Assembly (NCBI GenBank): GCA_029204225.1
Contig: MU831866.1
Coordinates: 35,717-99,716 of the forward strand
Direction: 5' to 3'
DNA from: Diphasiastrum complanatum
Taxonomy: Eukaryota > Streptophyta > Lycopodiopsida > Lycopodiales > Lycopodiaceae
DNA length: 64,000 bases
A model generated the notes under the pieces. The model ran no database searches. It saw nothing but the letters and a program-made list of their open reading frames with translations, and was not told where the DNA came from. Made by a program: the position numbers and the translations under genes. Of this stretch, positions 39,601-52,700 are shown piece by piece (the first letter of the stretch is position 1; the number at the start of each line of letters is the position of its first letter).

Positions 39601-42600
39601 TTAAAACAAGTGTCCCATGGACCCTTGGGCTTGTGCAAGAAACATGATTTTGAGCAAGATCGTTATTTAGAAAGTCCACATGCATGTTCTTGGTTTTTTT
39701 AGGCATTTGTTTTGGGAAATGATTTGGAGAATGCGTTTTGCACTTATTTCCTATCATGGGAAAGGTGTTCTCTTAGAAGATACCTTGAGAAACAATGTTT
39801 CCCAAAACTATGGAAAGTTATTCTCCTCCTTATCTCCTAGTAGTCTTTCGTAGTCTCCTTATTCGGCTCGTTCTTATCATTTCGAGTGCTCCCAACATGT
39901 GTTTGTAACTCTGTGTGTGATGGGACTTGCATGCAAGGTTTTATAATTGTTTAGTGTCACAATTCATGTACGATCATTGATGTTTGAATTTCCACAACCT
40001 AGACTTGAATACGAGGAAAGTTGACCTTTTATTGTAGAAGCCAACTTGCTTGTGTCAATGCGTTCCAATTATAGTTCTAGAACCATTTCTCGTGTCAATG
40101 AGTCATGATTATAGTTCTGGAACCAATTTCCCATTCGGGAATTAAGATATGCAGATAAGAAACAAGGAAATGTTATTTCATCACAAAAGCAAACTAATGC
40201 GAAGTAATTAGAATAGTGCTAATGGATGAGAGATAGAGATTGCGGGATAGATTGATTTACATCGCAAGGGACATAAAGCATGTTGAAATAAAGTCAACAA
40301 AACTCCAACCAATTTCTCAAAGAGAAAATATTTGGCCTCAAATGATGTTTTTTATTATGGGGAGACACATTTACTCTTTGCATTACTCGATAATGTTTCC
40401 TTGAGGCGCTCCTCAATGACTTTTGGTATATTGACCTCAGAGGAGAGGACCTTTGTGAGAACGATTTCTTTTGGTTTACCTATGCATCTCTATGACTTAG
40501 ATAGTCACATGTTAGCTAATATTTGCAAAATACAAAAGTCTACAAAATTAAATTTGAGAAATTGCAATTCCAACTCATCTTCATGGGCTTCTAGCATCTC
40601 TGACGCTCTCTAGCAAGTGTGGATTTGATTGCATGTAGACAAGCCTCTCTAATTGCACTATGGAAAGTTTGTTTCTCTTCTTTGCGTGGTTGAGAGACAA
40701 AATATTCCAAATTATCAATGATGAATGAAGTCTTGGTGCAATTTTACAAGAAGGCTTGTATTGCAATTTTTTGCAAATTTAGGAATAAAGCACCAAAGTT
40801 CTACCACCATTGGACTAGTTGCTACATGCCATCAAAAAGTTCATTATGTACTGCAAGCGATGTATCAATATTGGGATAGAGATATTGAATATACATGAAC
40901 CATCCCTCGCTAAGCTCGGAGTTCTCAACCTGCCCTTACTCCTACACAATGGATGTTGGCAATAACCCGTAGAGGCTTATGGAACCAGTGCCATTTGTTT
41001 GCAATTAGGCTTTTATTTGGTCCATTTCGCAAAATTCCAAATTGAGGTACAAAATGTAGAGTACTTGCCCATGAAAAATCAACACTCAATGTACCTCAAC
41101 CAAAATGAGTAGTCGCTTTTTGTAGAATTTTTAAATTATAATTATGTAGCAAGGGTTGATAATCATGATAAATCAAGAAATATTTAAATTGAGCATGTAA
41201 CTAAAAGATTGAAGAATGATGGATTTCTCTGTCGGAAATTAGTGGGAATGTTAGCAGAAGCTTGAGCGGGTGCGTGTAGGATCGGAAGCAGAACATACAA
41301 CAACAAAAACGTTCAAATTGAATGATTCAGATGAATGCACAAATAAACGATATAGTAGTAGGACTGAAATTGCACTCTGATTAATATCAACAATGAGTAC
41401 AATTGCTTGAAGTAATAACTTCAGTTGGTTGAGCGTGATAATGCTGGCTACAAAAAATCGATTAATCAGAAAAAGTTTTCTGATGAAGATTCTAGGATAA
41501 TATCTTACAAAATATCCACCAACTACCTTTTGTTGCAATTATTACAACCGCCTCATTACAGTTAATGCATGTACAAAGTGGGCGGACTGTCAACGCGAAG
41601 TCCTTGGGTCGGATTTAGATCGACGGTATCGAAATTTACAAGTATCAAAAATTTACAATGACTCGAATAATAATGACTCAAAAAATATAGAATTTTTTGA
41701 GTTGATCCAGTATCGAAAAATTCTAGATACTTCGATCCTGAATTTTTCGATCCTCTGCTCAGATATTCGAGCCTTTTGTTTCTGGTTTTTCAGGATGCTC
41801 ATTATTGAATGGATTTGAGGCTGAGCATCGAATTCCAACACTCTCAAGACTAAGAAAAGCAATCTTGTCATTTTCTCTCATGAGGTGCAAGAATTGTGCC
41901 ATCAGCTGTAGTTGAAGGACAATAGACCTTATATTGTAATCATCGTCAAGAATTGCTTGGATCAAGGCACTCACGACCCAATCCACTGTGCCTTTTGGGG
42001 AGAAACAAGCATCCGTGTGAGTGTACTGCACCTTGAGGAATTGCTCCAAAACTATGAAGATATATGTAGAGATTTGGTGGTGGAAGGCCTCAAAATCTCC
42101 AAGCTTTTGAGCTCTTTGGTTTTAACTCATCCGTAAATGATAATAACATTGTACACAAATTACTATCTGCTAGTAACTAGTCTCAAGTTTATAATCTCAA
42201 AATTTCAAAGTCAACTCCTAATTTCTATAAACTAAATTTCTAAATACTGTAGAGTAAATGCCAAATGGGGTAGCCTCCAGGGCCAAGGCAGACTAAAGGC
42301 TAACGTAGACTCCTCCTAGTCACCCGGGGAAGCTGTGACCTGCTCGCACGTGTAGGCTCAGGAGCAGGATCCTCGACAATGCTATCATCATCATCAGATG
42401 GATCACTCTCATCCTTTGAGGAATCATTGGTATCAACTTCATCTTCCGAGGTCCCTATGTCATCTTTGTCTTCTAGTGGCTCCTCGTCCTCTAGAGCTCG
42501 AGTACTGGAAATTTCAAGTTTCAATTCTAAAGCTAGAACCTAGAACATGGGATGAAGCTCAAAGTTCAAACTTCCAACTTGCAAGGGCCCAAGTCTCAAG

Positions 42601-45600
42601 GGCTAATTCAAAGTTTGAGTTTTGAAAGTTGGAATTTGAATTTCACTTGCATACATTAAGGCGTCATCATGGAGTGTGCATACATGTCCTCCTCGTCCTG
42701 TGACCTTGGTGGTAGGTTTGGAACCTTTGTCACATCAATTTCATTTGGATTTACCTGTAGTATGTAGAACAACACGTGTAGAATGCCACTAGGCTTCAAA
42801 TTTTTTCTATGTTGCAACTTGCAAATTACAGTTGACATGTATAGGCTCCCTCGTCTACTTTAGCGTCTTCAGAAGCTGCAGATTGGCGTGCACATACACC
42901 GGCCTGTCTAATTGTGCAACACTGAGCCTGTTCCTCCTCTTCGTATGAATCAGAGAGAACACACTCCAATTCCTCTCACATGCAACTGTTGTGCAATCCT
43001 ATGAGAGAATGCATACGACGAGCTTCTGCAATCTAGGAACATCACCCCCGTACTTGTCCCACCATGAAACAGGGCGCAATTGTCCTGCTCTGAACTGTGC
43101 TCTTGGACACCCAAACTCAAGAGTCTCGCGCTTGCACAGTGCACATTGACGATCATTCACGAGTGGGTCTTATGCAGTGCTGAGTGTGACATTGTGGCCA
43201 CTCACAAAAATAGGAATCAAGAAAGACTCTAAGGACTTGAAAAAATAACAAATGTTATAGAAATGTCATGACTCATACTTGAAGACATTGAGATCCTCCT
43301 TGAGTGAATCCTGCATGACAAGATCGGGATAGACCGTCTCAATGTATTTGTGCCATCCCTGTCGGAGCTCTGCATCATGGAACTGATCTTCATTCCTTCG
43401 TAGAGGGTGAAGAATGCAAGCCCCATGTAGAGGCTGATGGAACCACTCCCACTTGGCTTGCAACTTTTCTCTTATCTCTTCAACCCTATAAAATTTGAAA
43501 ATCATACATCATACATGTCACATGATACATAAATACTCATCAATCATGATAAGAGATAATAGATAATAGATCTCATCAATGAATATGAGCATTAGTCACT
43601 ATGAAAGCTCAAATTTCAAACCTCTATGTACTGAAAGTAGTGCAGGTGCGAATTTGCTCTCCCAACTGTCCATGAACTCATAGAGAAGGCCCAAAGTGCA
43701 GCTTGCTCTATTTGTAAGGCGCAGGTCATGTAAAGAGATTGCAACCCTTTGATAATGGCTCATGCATCATCCCAAAAAGGAGATGATAGCACATTCCTCT
43801 CAAAGTGTTCAGCCTTAGGCTCTCGTGAGGGCCTCCACTCCTCCCAGTGGTTTGAGACCACCATCTGTCTCAAGCTGCCATGCACCTTCAAGAGGCGCTC
43901 CAGAACAATGAAAATAAAGGCAAACCTAGAACGAATCATGATTGCAAATTGTATTAGGCTTCAACAAATCAATTATTGGATAACAAAGTTGCAACTTGAA
44001 AGTAGTTACTAGTAAGCTACGTACTAACTTCTAAGAATCTAAGTGATGAATCAAATTTGATGAATAGAAAAGTAGACCTGATGGGGGCTGGCCTCAAAAG
44101 TTCGAGGCTAGAAAAGGCCCTGAACATTTCAGGACCCTCGGCCTCTCGGTGACAAACCCCACCAAGAACCGGCCTGTGTCTACTTCCTCTCTAATCCATG
44201 GTAACTTTGCTATATCCTCAAATAAGAGGTCTAAGCAATGTTCAACATCGGGTGTCCATAAAATCCAAGGGTACTTTTCATTCACGAGCCTTCCCATGCC
44301 AACACAATTTGTTGCGTTGTTTGTGACAACCTGCAAAGCACAACAATGCAACATTGGACATCCATGATCCAAGAATCAACATTGAACAAGTAGCAAATAT
44401 TAAGTAAAGTTTTCACTCCTCAAGTTTATTAGTTAAGTAACTACTAACAAGTAAGTATTAAGTAGCCATTAGCTATAGCTTAGAAGTTAGTTTGTTGAAG
44501 TTAAGTACGAAGTTCTGGCTTCTCATTACTCGATTGAAAGTCAAAAATCAATATCTGCACAACATTTTCTTTTTTGACCTTCACAATGGCCTCGTCAATA
44601 TATCTGAACAATGTCTGACCATCCAAGACTAAGCTCGCTTGCGAGGTGTCGATGGATATCAGAAACATCATGCCCAAGCAAGAAGAACCAATATATTTAC
44701 AATGTGGTGCTTCTTGGTGTTAGTCCAACCATCTGATATGATGGAGCACCCATATGTAGTTCAAAAGATCCCATTGTCCACAAAATTCAAATTTCTGATG
44801 GCAATTGTCAATTGCATTTACAATTTACATAAATGGTCAATAAATATAACTATTTCAATCATTCTTAAATCATAAAAGTTAAGACATAGAAGTTAGGACT
44901 TGGCACTTGCCACTTCAAACTTGGCTCTTCAAGTTAGAACATAAGTGATGATACATATTACATTAAAGCAGGGCTTAGGATTTACATGGTCCATGATCTC
45001 CTGATAGGCTCTAGCTCCCTATCCATGGAGTCTCGCTCGACTGACACATCCTCAACTGCTGCATGGATGGTCCCTGCCACTCCGAACCAATCCTAGACAC
45101 AGGTCTCATCATCTCCCTCCATGCAGGGGTCACAACCAAGTGAGGTTCCACATGTAGAAACAACTCCTAACATACACATTGGGTATCTCCTTGCTACTTT
45201 GTTGGAAGGCTGCCACATACACATCCCTACCCCTAAGTTGTGTACGACTTGGGGCATGAGAAGAACCTCATGACAACTGTGCCATCGTATCGCTTTGAAA
45301 TGGACCTTGTGGGATTTGCTAGAATTGTTGCAAAGTGCCAGTAGCCACAAATTAATAGTTAATATCTAGATTTTAAGCAATGTTTTCTCGAAACACTTTT
45401 TGAACGCTGAAACGCGTTCGAGGCGACCCGTACAAAACGACCCCATTTCGAAACGCCGTTTCAGCGTTCAAAGCGATTGTAAAAAAACGGCAAATTTTTT
45501 TGCAATACCGCGCGGTCCCCAGGGATTTTTTTGCAATGGCCAATGGGCATGCAAACCCTCACGAGCTAAACTTCTTGTTCTCTTAGTAGTAAGTACTTAC

Positions 45601-46704
45601 AATTTACAAGACTCTAAAGATGAATTATGATGATGGTCGACGGTCGTGTCTTTGCATACTTCTTGAATGCACTTGTGAATTGAGCATGACTTCTCAAGGG
45701 CCATAAGCTTTGTATTGGCAATGGGCATGAATAGATTCTCACAACCTAATAACCTATCCATGACAATATCAATAATTGACTGAGGAAAGTGACGATAGTC
45801 ACCATACACAACTTCTCCTCTTGAAATTGCATTCTCTAGAGCATTGTCATGAAATTGGATGTATCTACTTGGTACTCGACTTTCTATGACATGTGTAAAC
45901 CCCAAAAACCCTTAAAAAAAAACCTAATTATTTTTTCCCGTTTCGAACCTGAACCAGCCGATATGCGTTTCGAAACGACGTACGACCCCATGAAACATTG
46001 ATTCTACGACAATGGAGACAGATGAATCATGATAGTAGTCTGGAGATTGTAGTAATGTCGAAGTACATTTTATAACAATTTAGGAATCATTGATTACGAT
46101 CACTAACTTGTGGTTGAAGGACCAGCCACTGAGGTAGTACCAGATGGAGTTGCAAGTATCATTAGTGAGTTTGGTGCCCGCATACAATCTGTGATCTCCT
46201 AACCACGCAAACGCAATGGGTGTGCCTTTATTCTAGTGGTGCCACCTGTGTAGTCCTTGCCGCAATACTTACATGTCCACCTCTTAGTGCCTGAGGTGCG
46301 CCATAATTCGAAGCAACTGCCACATGGTCCCACAAGGGATCTCTCTCTCTCGGCATGGTATCAATAAACTGCCTAACCTAAGTTACTAATACTTATTACT
46401 AGGTTCTAACACACCAAACTAACATCTGACATTCTAACTTAACATTTCTAAATTCTAATTTCTCACTCACACACACCTAAAGGCTAACTCTCTTTCCCTC
46501 CACACACACAGACACACACACGCGCGTGCGCGCATGCACGCACCCACCCGCCTAACTCTACCTCCCTCTCTCAAACACACTCTTTTAAGAATCTAAGTTC
46601 CAGGCTTCAAGCTTCCATCAATGATCATTCCATCTCCCTACGCTCAAAAGTTCAAACCCTACAATAAGCAAAAACCTCAAACACTCTCTTCCTCTTTCAA
46701 CTTT

Positions 46705-46762
<58 letters not shown>

Positions 46763-49700
46763 GGTCTCTCGGATCTCCTCAGACTTGGATTCTTTACAAA
46801 CGGCCTACAACAACGTTAGCTTGGGCCAGTAGGCAAGAAGCATTGTTTTTGAAAACGATTTGAACAAAAAAAATCCAATTTAAAATGGGCTAGTTGGAAC
46901 CGGACTTTTGAATTGCGGTTGTTTCATCGAACCGTGATTCGATCCCTAAATAATGAAGTCTAGGCATTGTGCAACACATGGAGTTCTTAAACATGTGCCA
47001 CGAGAAGTTTATGCGATCCTCAATAATGAAAAGTTGAGGCATTGTGCACAGATGGAGCTCTAAAACATGTGGGGTCATCCCTTGTTTCCCTATGTTTTCA
47101 TAAAAGCATAGTTAGTGGCATCATTGAAGTGGAAGGTAACCCAATAGAGGTGGATCTCCATGAGGTGTTGAAGCATGTACGCCTCAGAACATTTCCCTGC
47201 TTAGTTGTGTTGATATATCAGTCTTAAAAGAAAGCATTGTACCATTTTGACTTGCCAACAATAAGTTTATTGCATGGCATTTCTTGCCATCGTTTCAACC
47301 ATTTGATAAGATGTTGAATGCATATTTCTACTCCAACTTTCTACTCATGCCACCTTTGCTTATAACACTCTAGTTCTCAATTGTGCCATCATGTGCCCCT
47401 CACAATTCCCACCAATGCTAGAACCTAGTTAATTATCAAATCCTTGCAACTCATTAGCTTGTGATCCCGAGATGATGGCCTTGCCAACCTGTGTTTCATT
47501 TAGAGCATTGAAGTGATTATGACATGAAATGCTTTTGACACGAACTTCCCACATTGCAAGATGACAAGAAAGAGGGTCCAGTGGAACTTGAAGTCCTGAA
47601 CATGTTGCCTATTTTACATTTCGCTTGTGACTCATGTATTAATCATTAAGTGATCAAACATCAATGAAACTTAGGTAGGATAAAGAGTATAAATGTCAGG
47701 TTTGAACACATTTCAATAAACAAAATTGGAACAAACAACATTCTACGACAAATAGGATTGATCGAGTATGATTCAATGTGGAATTGCAAGTCGTTATTCA
47801 GCAATTGGGCATTATTAATTGGCTCACGACTCACATGATTGATTAATTTTATCTAGGTGAGGAAGGAGAAAAGCGAGTAGGGTCAAATTTACGTGCTAAG
47901 AACTTGCTCTGAATCATTTTGCTTTAAATTCTCTAATGATATGTGAGTCTGAAGCTTTTCGTTCCTATAGCCTACTCTCAATAGAGTAGTAGGTATTGTA
48001 CCTGCTGTGGTACAAATCAGCCACATGTATCTTCATGTAAGATACCAAAATGAATCTTTTTTGAATGGAGATTTTGGGACTTATCTTGTTGCTACTTGTA
48101 CCAACTTGAGTTGACATACTTGTAGTTCTAACATAGGTACCAGATTTCCGGAAGAGTCAGCTGGACCAATGTATGAAAATGTGGGAGTTGACTGCTCAAA
48201 AGGACACTTTTCCAGTTCTATATGCGACTCTCGGTCTGATGCATGGGGGGATACGGTCATGGTTTTAGCATATTCTATGTTTTATGCCTATTTGTCATGG
48301 TGCTGCCGATTGGTACGAGCAGGTGGCTAATTTGCCTGTGCCACATGTCAGCTTAGGACTTGTGAGGGTTTAGGGGTGCTTGAGGGGATGCCTCATTCAT
48401 TGCTATGCAACAGTTGGTGGTTGGGGTATACTAGTAGCAGAATGTACTTTATGTTACACTGATGTAATTTTGAAAAACATGAATCAAGTGAAAGATATTA
48501 AATCTTGATTGTGTTCTATTGTATCCTCTCGTAATAACACTTCAGAAGCATATTACCTATTGGAAGAAGTATACCTATTTTGCTATTGAGCCAAAAGAAC
48601 CAAACTCTCAATGAGTGTAGTCCTTGAATATTCGTAAGTCTCAATGAAGAACAAGTTTCACGTCATTCAGTTTCAAAGCTAGTCAGTAATTAGTGTTCCT
48701 TCCAGTGAATTGGGCATGCTACATATAGCAAATCTTACCAAGACATTGGAAGACAGCTATGGCTTTCGTATTACAGCAAATTAACTTAGAGTTTGGCATC
48801 ATTCACAAAGAAACTTGTTCTGCAGAAAGCATTGGTTTCTCTGTATAACTAAAGTGATCCAAGAATTCAATTTTTTGCACATCTGATCCCTAATTGTACT
48901 TATCAAAGTTTGGTATAGCATTGTTAACAACCAACAGAATCACTAAAATTGCTGTTCTATCTCCTGGACATTACAGATTGCTGATGAGAATCGAGGTGGC
49001 TTTCCAAGCCCAAAAAAAATTGCTGCAAGCAAAGTACTATCTGATCGTGGATCAAACAGCAAATTTGCTGAGAATGAAGCACAAAAGCGTGCCCCTGGGG
49101 TGGTGGCACGTCTTATGGGGCTTGAGGCCTTTCCTGATAAGAAGCTATCTAAGGATGAGGACATGTTGAAGCAAATAGATTCGTCAGAACTCCGTCCACT
49201 TCAAGAGCTCTTGCATCACAAACAGGAGCCGTTTGTACTTCCAGATGAACTCCCTGAAGGACATGCAGAAAATTTTAGAAGGCAGTCATTGATAGAAAAG
49301 TTCTCAGTATTTGTGAAGAAGCCTTTGGACAAGATACATTATAAACAATCACAGGTCATATCAGATGGGGTATTATTCAAGAAGCTTCATATGCAAGACC
49401 CCTTAATATCTTCGTCAGACATGAAATCCCTACAGCACACGGTACTCTTGGCCAAGCACCCAGCAATAGAACCTTCTGATAAAGATTCATACTTATCTCC
49501 AAGTCCTCATTTAACACCGCAGCAAATGCAATATATTTTTAATCAGAATCTCTCGGCGCTAAAAATCCATAGCAAGTCTAACTCTCCAAGTGAAATCCCT
49601 AATATATCAAGTAATCTATCACATCAAGGAGGTGCAAGCCTTGTAGAACCACATGTATTAGCCGGTCGCCAATTTCGTCTTTCAGTTGTTGAAGCCTCGA

Positions 49701-52700
49701 CTGGGACAACTACAGCTCTTTCCAAGGATTCTGAAAGCGACACTGATTCAATACGAACAATCGAATCCCTTGAATGTAGGAAAAGAGTTAGACATAGCCA
49801 TGTAAATCTGGCATCCAATGCAACTAAGTTATTAAAAGGTCAGCCAATGAGCAAAAGCTGGAACGGTGCAGAAGATGCAAGTATCAGAAAATCTCATCCT
49901 GAACACAATTTGCTTGAAACGCCAAGAAGACGACCCTTTTCACCTCTCTCTCTAAAACCTTTGGACTCCTTACCAGAGATTAGACCTGAAAGAAAAACTA
50001 GTTCTCACAGAGAAGTGAATAGTACGAAGGACCATGCTAAACCGAGCCAACCAAAAGCTTTTTCAAGAAGATGTAGTGCAGATAAACAAGATGCCAAGAA
50101 AGAAGATCGAGCATGCAGTGCAGCTAAAAAGACTCTTGGCATTCAGGTGACCAATTCAAATCAAGTTGGAGCCACAATGTCGAGCTCAAGTAAATCACAG
50201 TACATCCCTAGTGGCGATACAAAACAACTGCCAGCTCTATCTGGCCAAGATTCTTTGAAAAGATGTAAAAGTGGAAGAGAAGGAGTCCCTTCTCCAGCCT
50301 GTTCTGTAAAATCATCACTTATTCGAAGCAAAAGTGGAAAAGAAGGAGATGGCTCTTTGAGGCTTTCAATGTTGCATCAAGAAGTAAAACAGCAAATTTG
50401 TATAGAAGAGACTATAACGATACCTGAACAGATGGCAAAAGGGTCCTCAGAGAAACTTCAACATGATACAGTCCATCATACAGTCCAAGAAGCAGACATA
50501 CTCATTGAAAAGAGGAGGATGCTCACCAACAAAAAAGATTTCCCAGCTGAACGTCCATTACCACAAGAAGAGGAGCTTGCTACTTCAAAAACTCGATTGC
50601 CGGCAGTCAACCTGAAGGAAAAGATGCCAGCAGCACCAACATCTATGTCATCTTGTCACTCTTCTAAACAGCCAAATCTCTCCAATTTCAGTGGTAAAAA
50701 GAATGCTAGTTGTAGCAAGCACTTTGCTCCGGGTCAGCTACAGAGGCTACCGAAGCGAAAACAGGGCAGTAATGCTGATGAAGCTCACAAGAGAATTGAA
50801 ACCTCTGCAGTGAAATCATTATCAAGGAGGAGGGTAACTCCAGATCCTTGTGTTCCTAGCGGAAAGATGTCTGTAGGGACCAAAACCAGGAAAATAAAGG
50901 CAGAGCCTGTCCGTCCAGAAGGCCGACGACCTCTTGTGACAACGTTGGAAGATAGAAATCATGCTCAAGGCAAACCTGTCAAAAATTGCAATGAAAAGAA
51001 AATTAGTATGGATCAGAACCAGAAACTCCCACCAAAACGTCAATTGGCCCAAAAAAAAGTCGTCAAGAATGGTACTCCAAGATCAGAGGTAAGCAATAAT
51101 AGAAGACTAGGAAAGGCTAATGTTATGAAAGAGAACCTGGATGCTAAGAGCTGCAAAGACATAGTCAGTTCAGCTGGAACGGAAATAACAGCGATGCACA
51201 GAGAGAGTCCTCACTCACAACATGTCCAAAGTTCGCCTTTGGCATTCCTGAAGGTTCTTACTAAGCCAGAAGAAAGGCTGGATGACTCTTGCAATTTTCT
51301 GGATACTAAGATGCAGGAACCAATTGAGAACACTAAACAAGGCAAAGTACTAGAGGAAATTTCTTCAAACGGTTTTTCTGAAGTTGGTAGAACTTTAGAG
51401 TCAATAGAGTCATCCAGATTGACTTCGTTGGAGGATTTTGTCGATTGTTCCAAAAACAACCCTCCAGTTACACCTAATGCTTGCAATTCCATTGTTCCTG
51501 GTCAGGAAGTTTCCATACTCTCATCGACAGAGGTGTGTGCCTGTGCTTCTGCAACCTCTTGCTGCAATTTGTTTTTGCCTATTGCTGTCAAATTCCTTAA
51601 CCAAAGATATGTATTTTAAATATATGCATTGACAAAAGTTTTTAATATGTGCTCTTAGACTCTCTTGTTGTCATCAACAGAGACTTGTTTCTTACAAAAT
51701 ATGTGTTTTTGGTGAGCAGTTGACTGAGGCTTTGGATGAGATTAATTCCAATGTCGAGGCCCGGCATGACCCTTTACATGAGCAGGAAGGAATCAGTTCA
51801 AGTGAATTCAATACAAGCAAGGGAAAGGACTGCCTGGATGAAAGTTGTCAACCCAGCCCAGTCTCTGTTTTAGATATACCCTTCCAGGATGAGAGTCCTA
51901 AAACCTTGGACGAATCCAGAAGAGATGAAGGTCAGCAGTTCCTTCTTGTGTCAATTTAATTTTGCTCATATATGTTAAATGTTCTTCGATGTAACATTTA
52001 TATATGAAACTATATTACCATTGCCCACCAGTTGACCTTTACCAGAACTCTTAGCAGGAACTAAAGAAAGCCTTACACTTCAGAGTCAAATGCTGCCATA
52101 TTGTTTATAAAAGCACCACCTAGCAAAGAGCTCTGACAATAAATTGCTGTGTCTATCAGTGTCTAGGAATGAAGAACTTGGGAATCTCCATAGCCAGGCA
52201 TCCTTAAACTCGTCAGCTGTTCCTCATTTGAAAGCTAGAGAGACTGCTACCGGAAGCACGACGGAGGATTTTATTCAAAGTGAGAGAATTATGGAAGCCA
52301 TTCTGGGCATTTCCAGAATAAGGCACATTGATCCATGTTCTTTAGGCATTAAAGAGGCGATCGATATGGCTTGTGCAGAGGACGAAGTACGGTATATGGA
52401 CGATATTCTCTCTGGCTCGGAATTCCTGCTGGAAGAAACAGATTTTGTGAATTGGTCCACGCAAGGGATGCCGATTGAAGCTTCTGTCTTTGAAACATTA
52501 GAGACTCAGGATTATACTCCTGCGGATAGAGAAAATTCGGAATTCAGCCCTTCAGACGACGACGACGAGGGCTTTATTTCGTTGCTTGCATCAAAGAGAT
52601 CGAGAGGTTCATTTCTCCAGAGAAAACTGCTATTTGATTGTTTCAATGAGGCCTTGAAGCTCAAGTTGCGATCTCTATGGAGCGACGATCCTCTGGCTGG

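Larger units (their letters stand above)
37477..48976 (+). other. Intron 2 of the TRM-like gene, 11.5 kb
   Basis: Bounded by GTAGGT and CATTACAG. It contains two hAT relics, an LTR-like piece, a small inverted-repeat element, a CT tract and tandem duplications, all listed separately. The stretches 37480-38140, 38400-40550 and 47100-48970 show no gene or transposon signal that I can support. Confidence 0.8.

Noticed and set aside
51533-51619. Read-through end of the large TRM ORF as the true C-terminus
   Set aside because: GTGTGTGC after SSTE is a good donor, and the family motifs QPSPVSVLD and the DUF4378-like region follow in later exons in phase.
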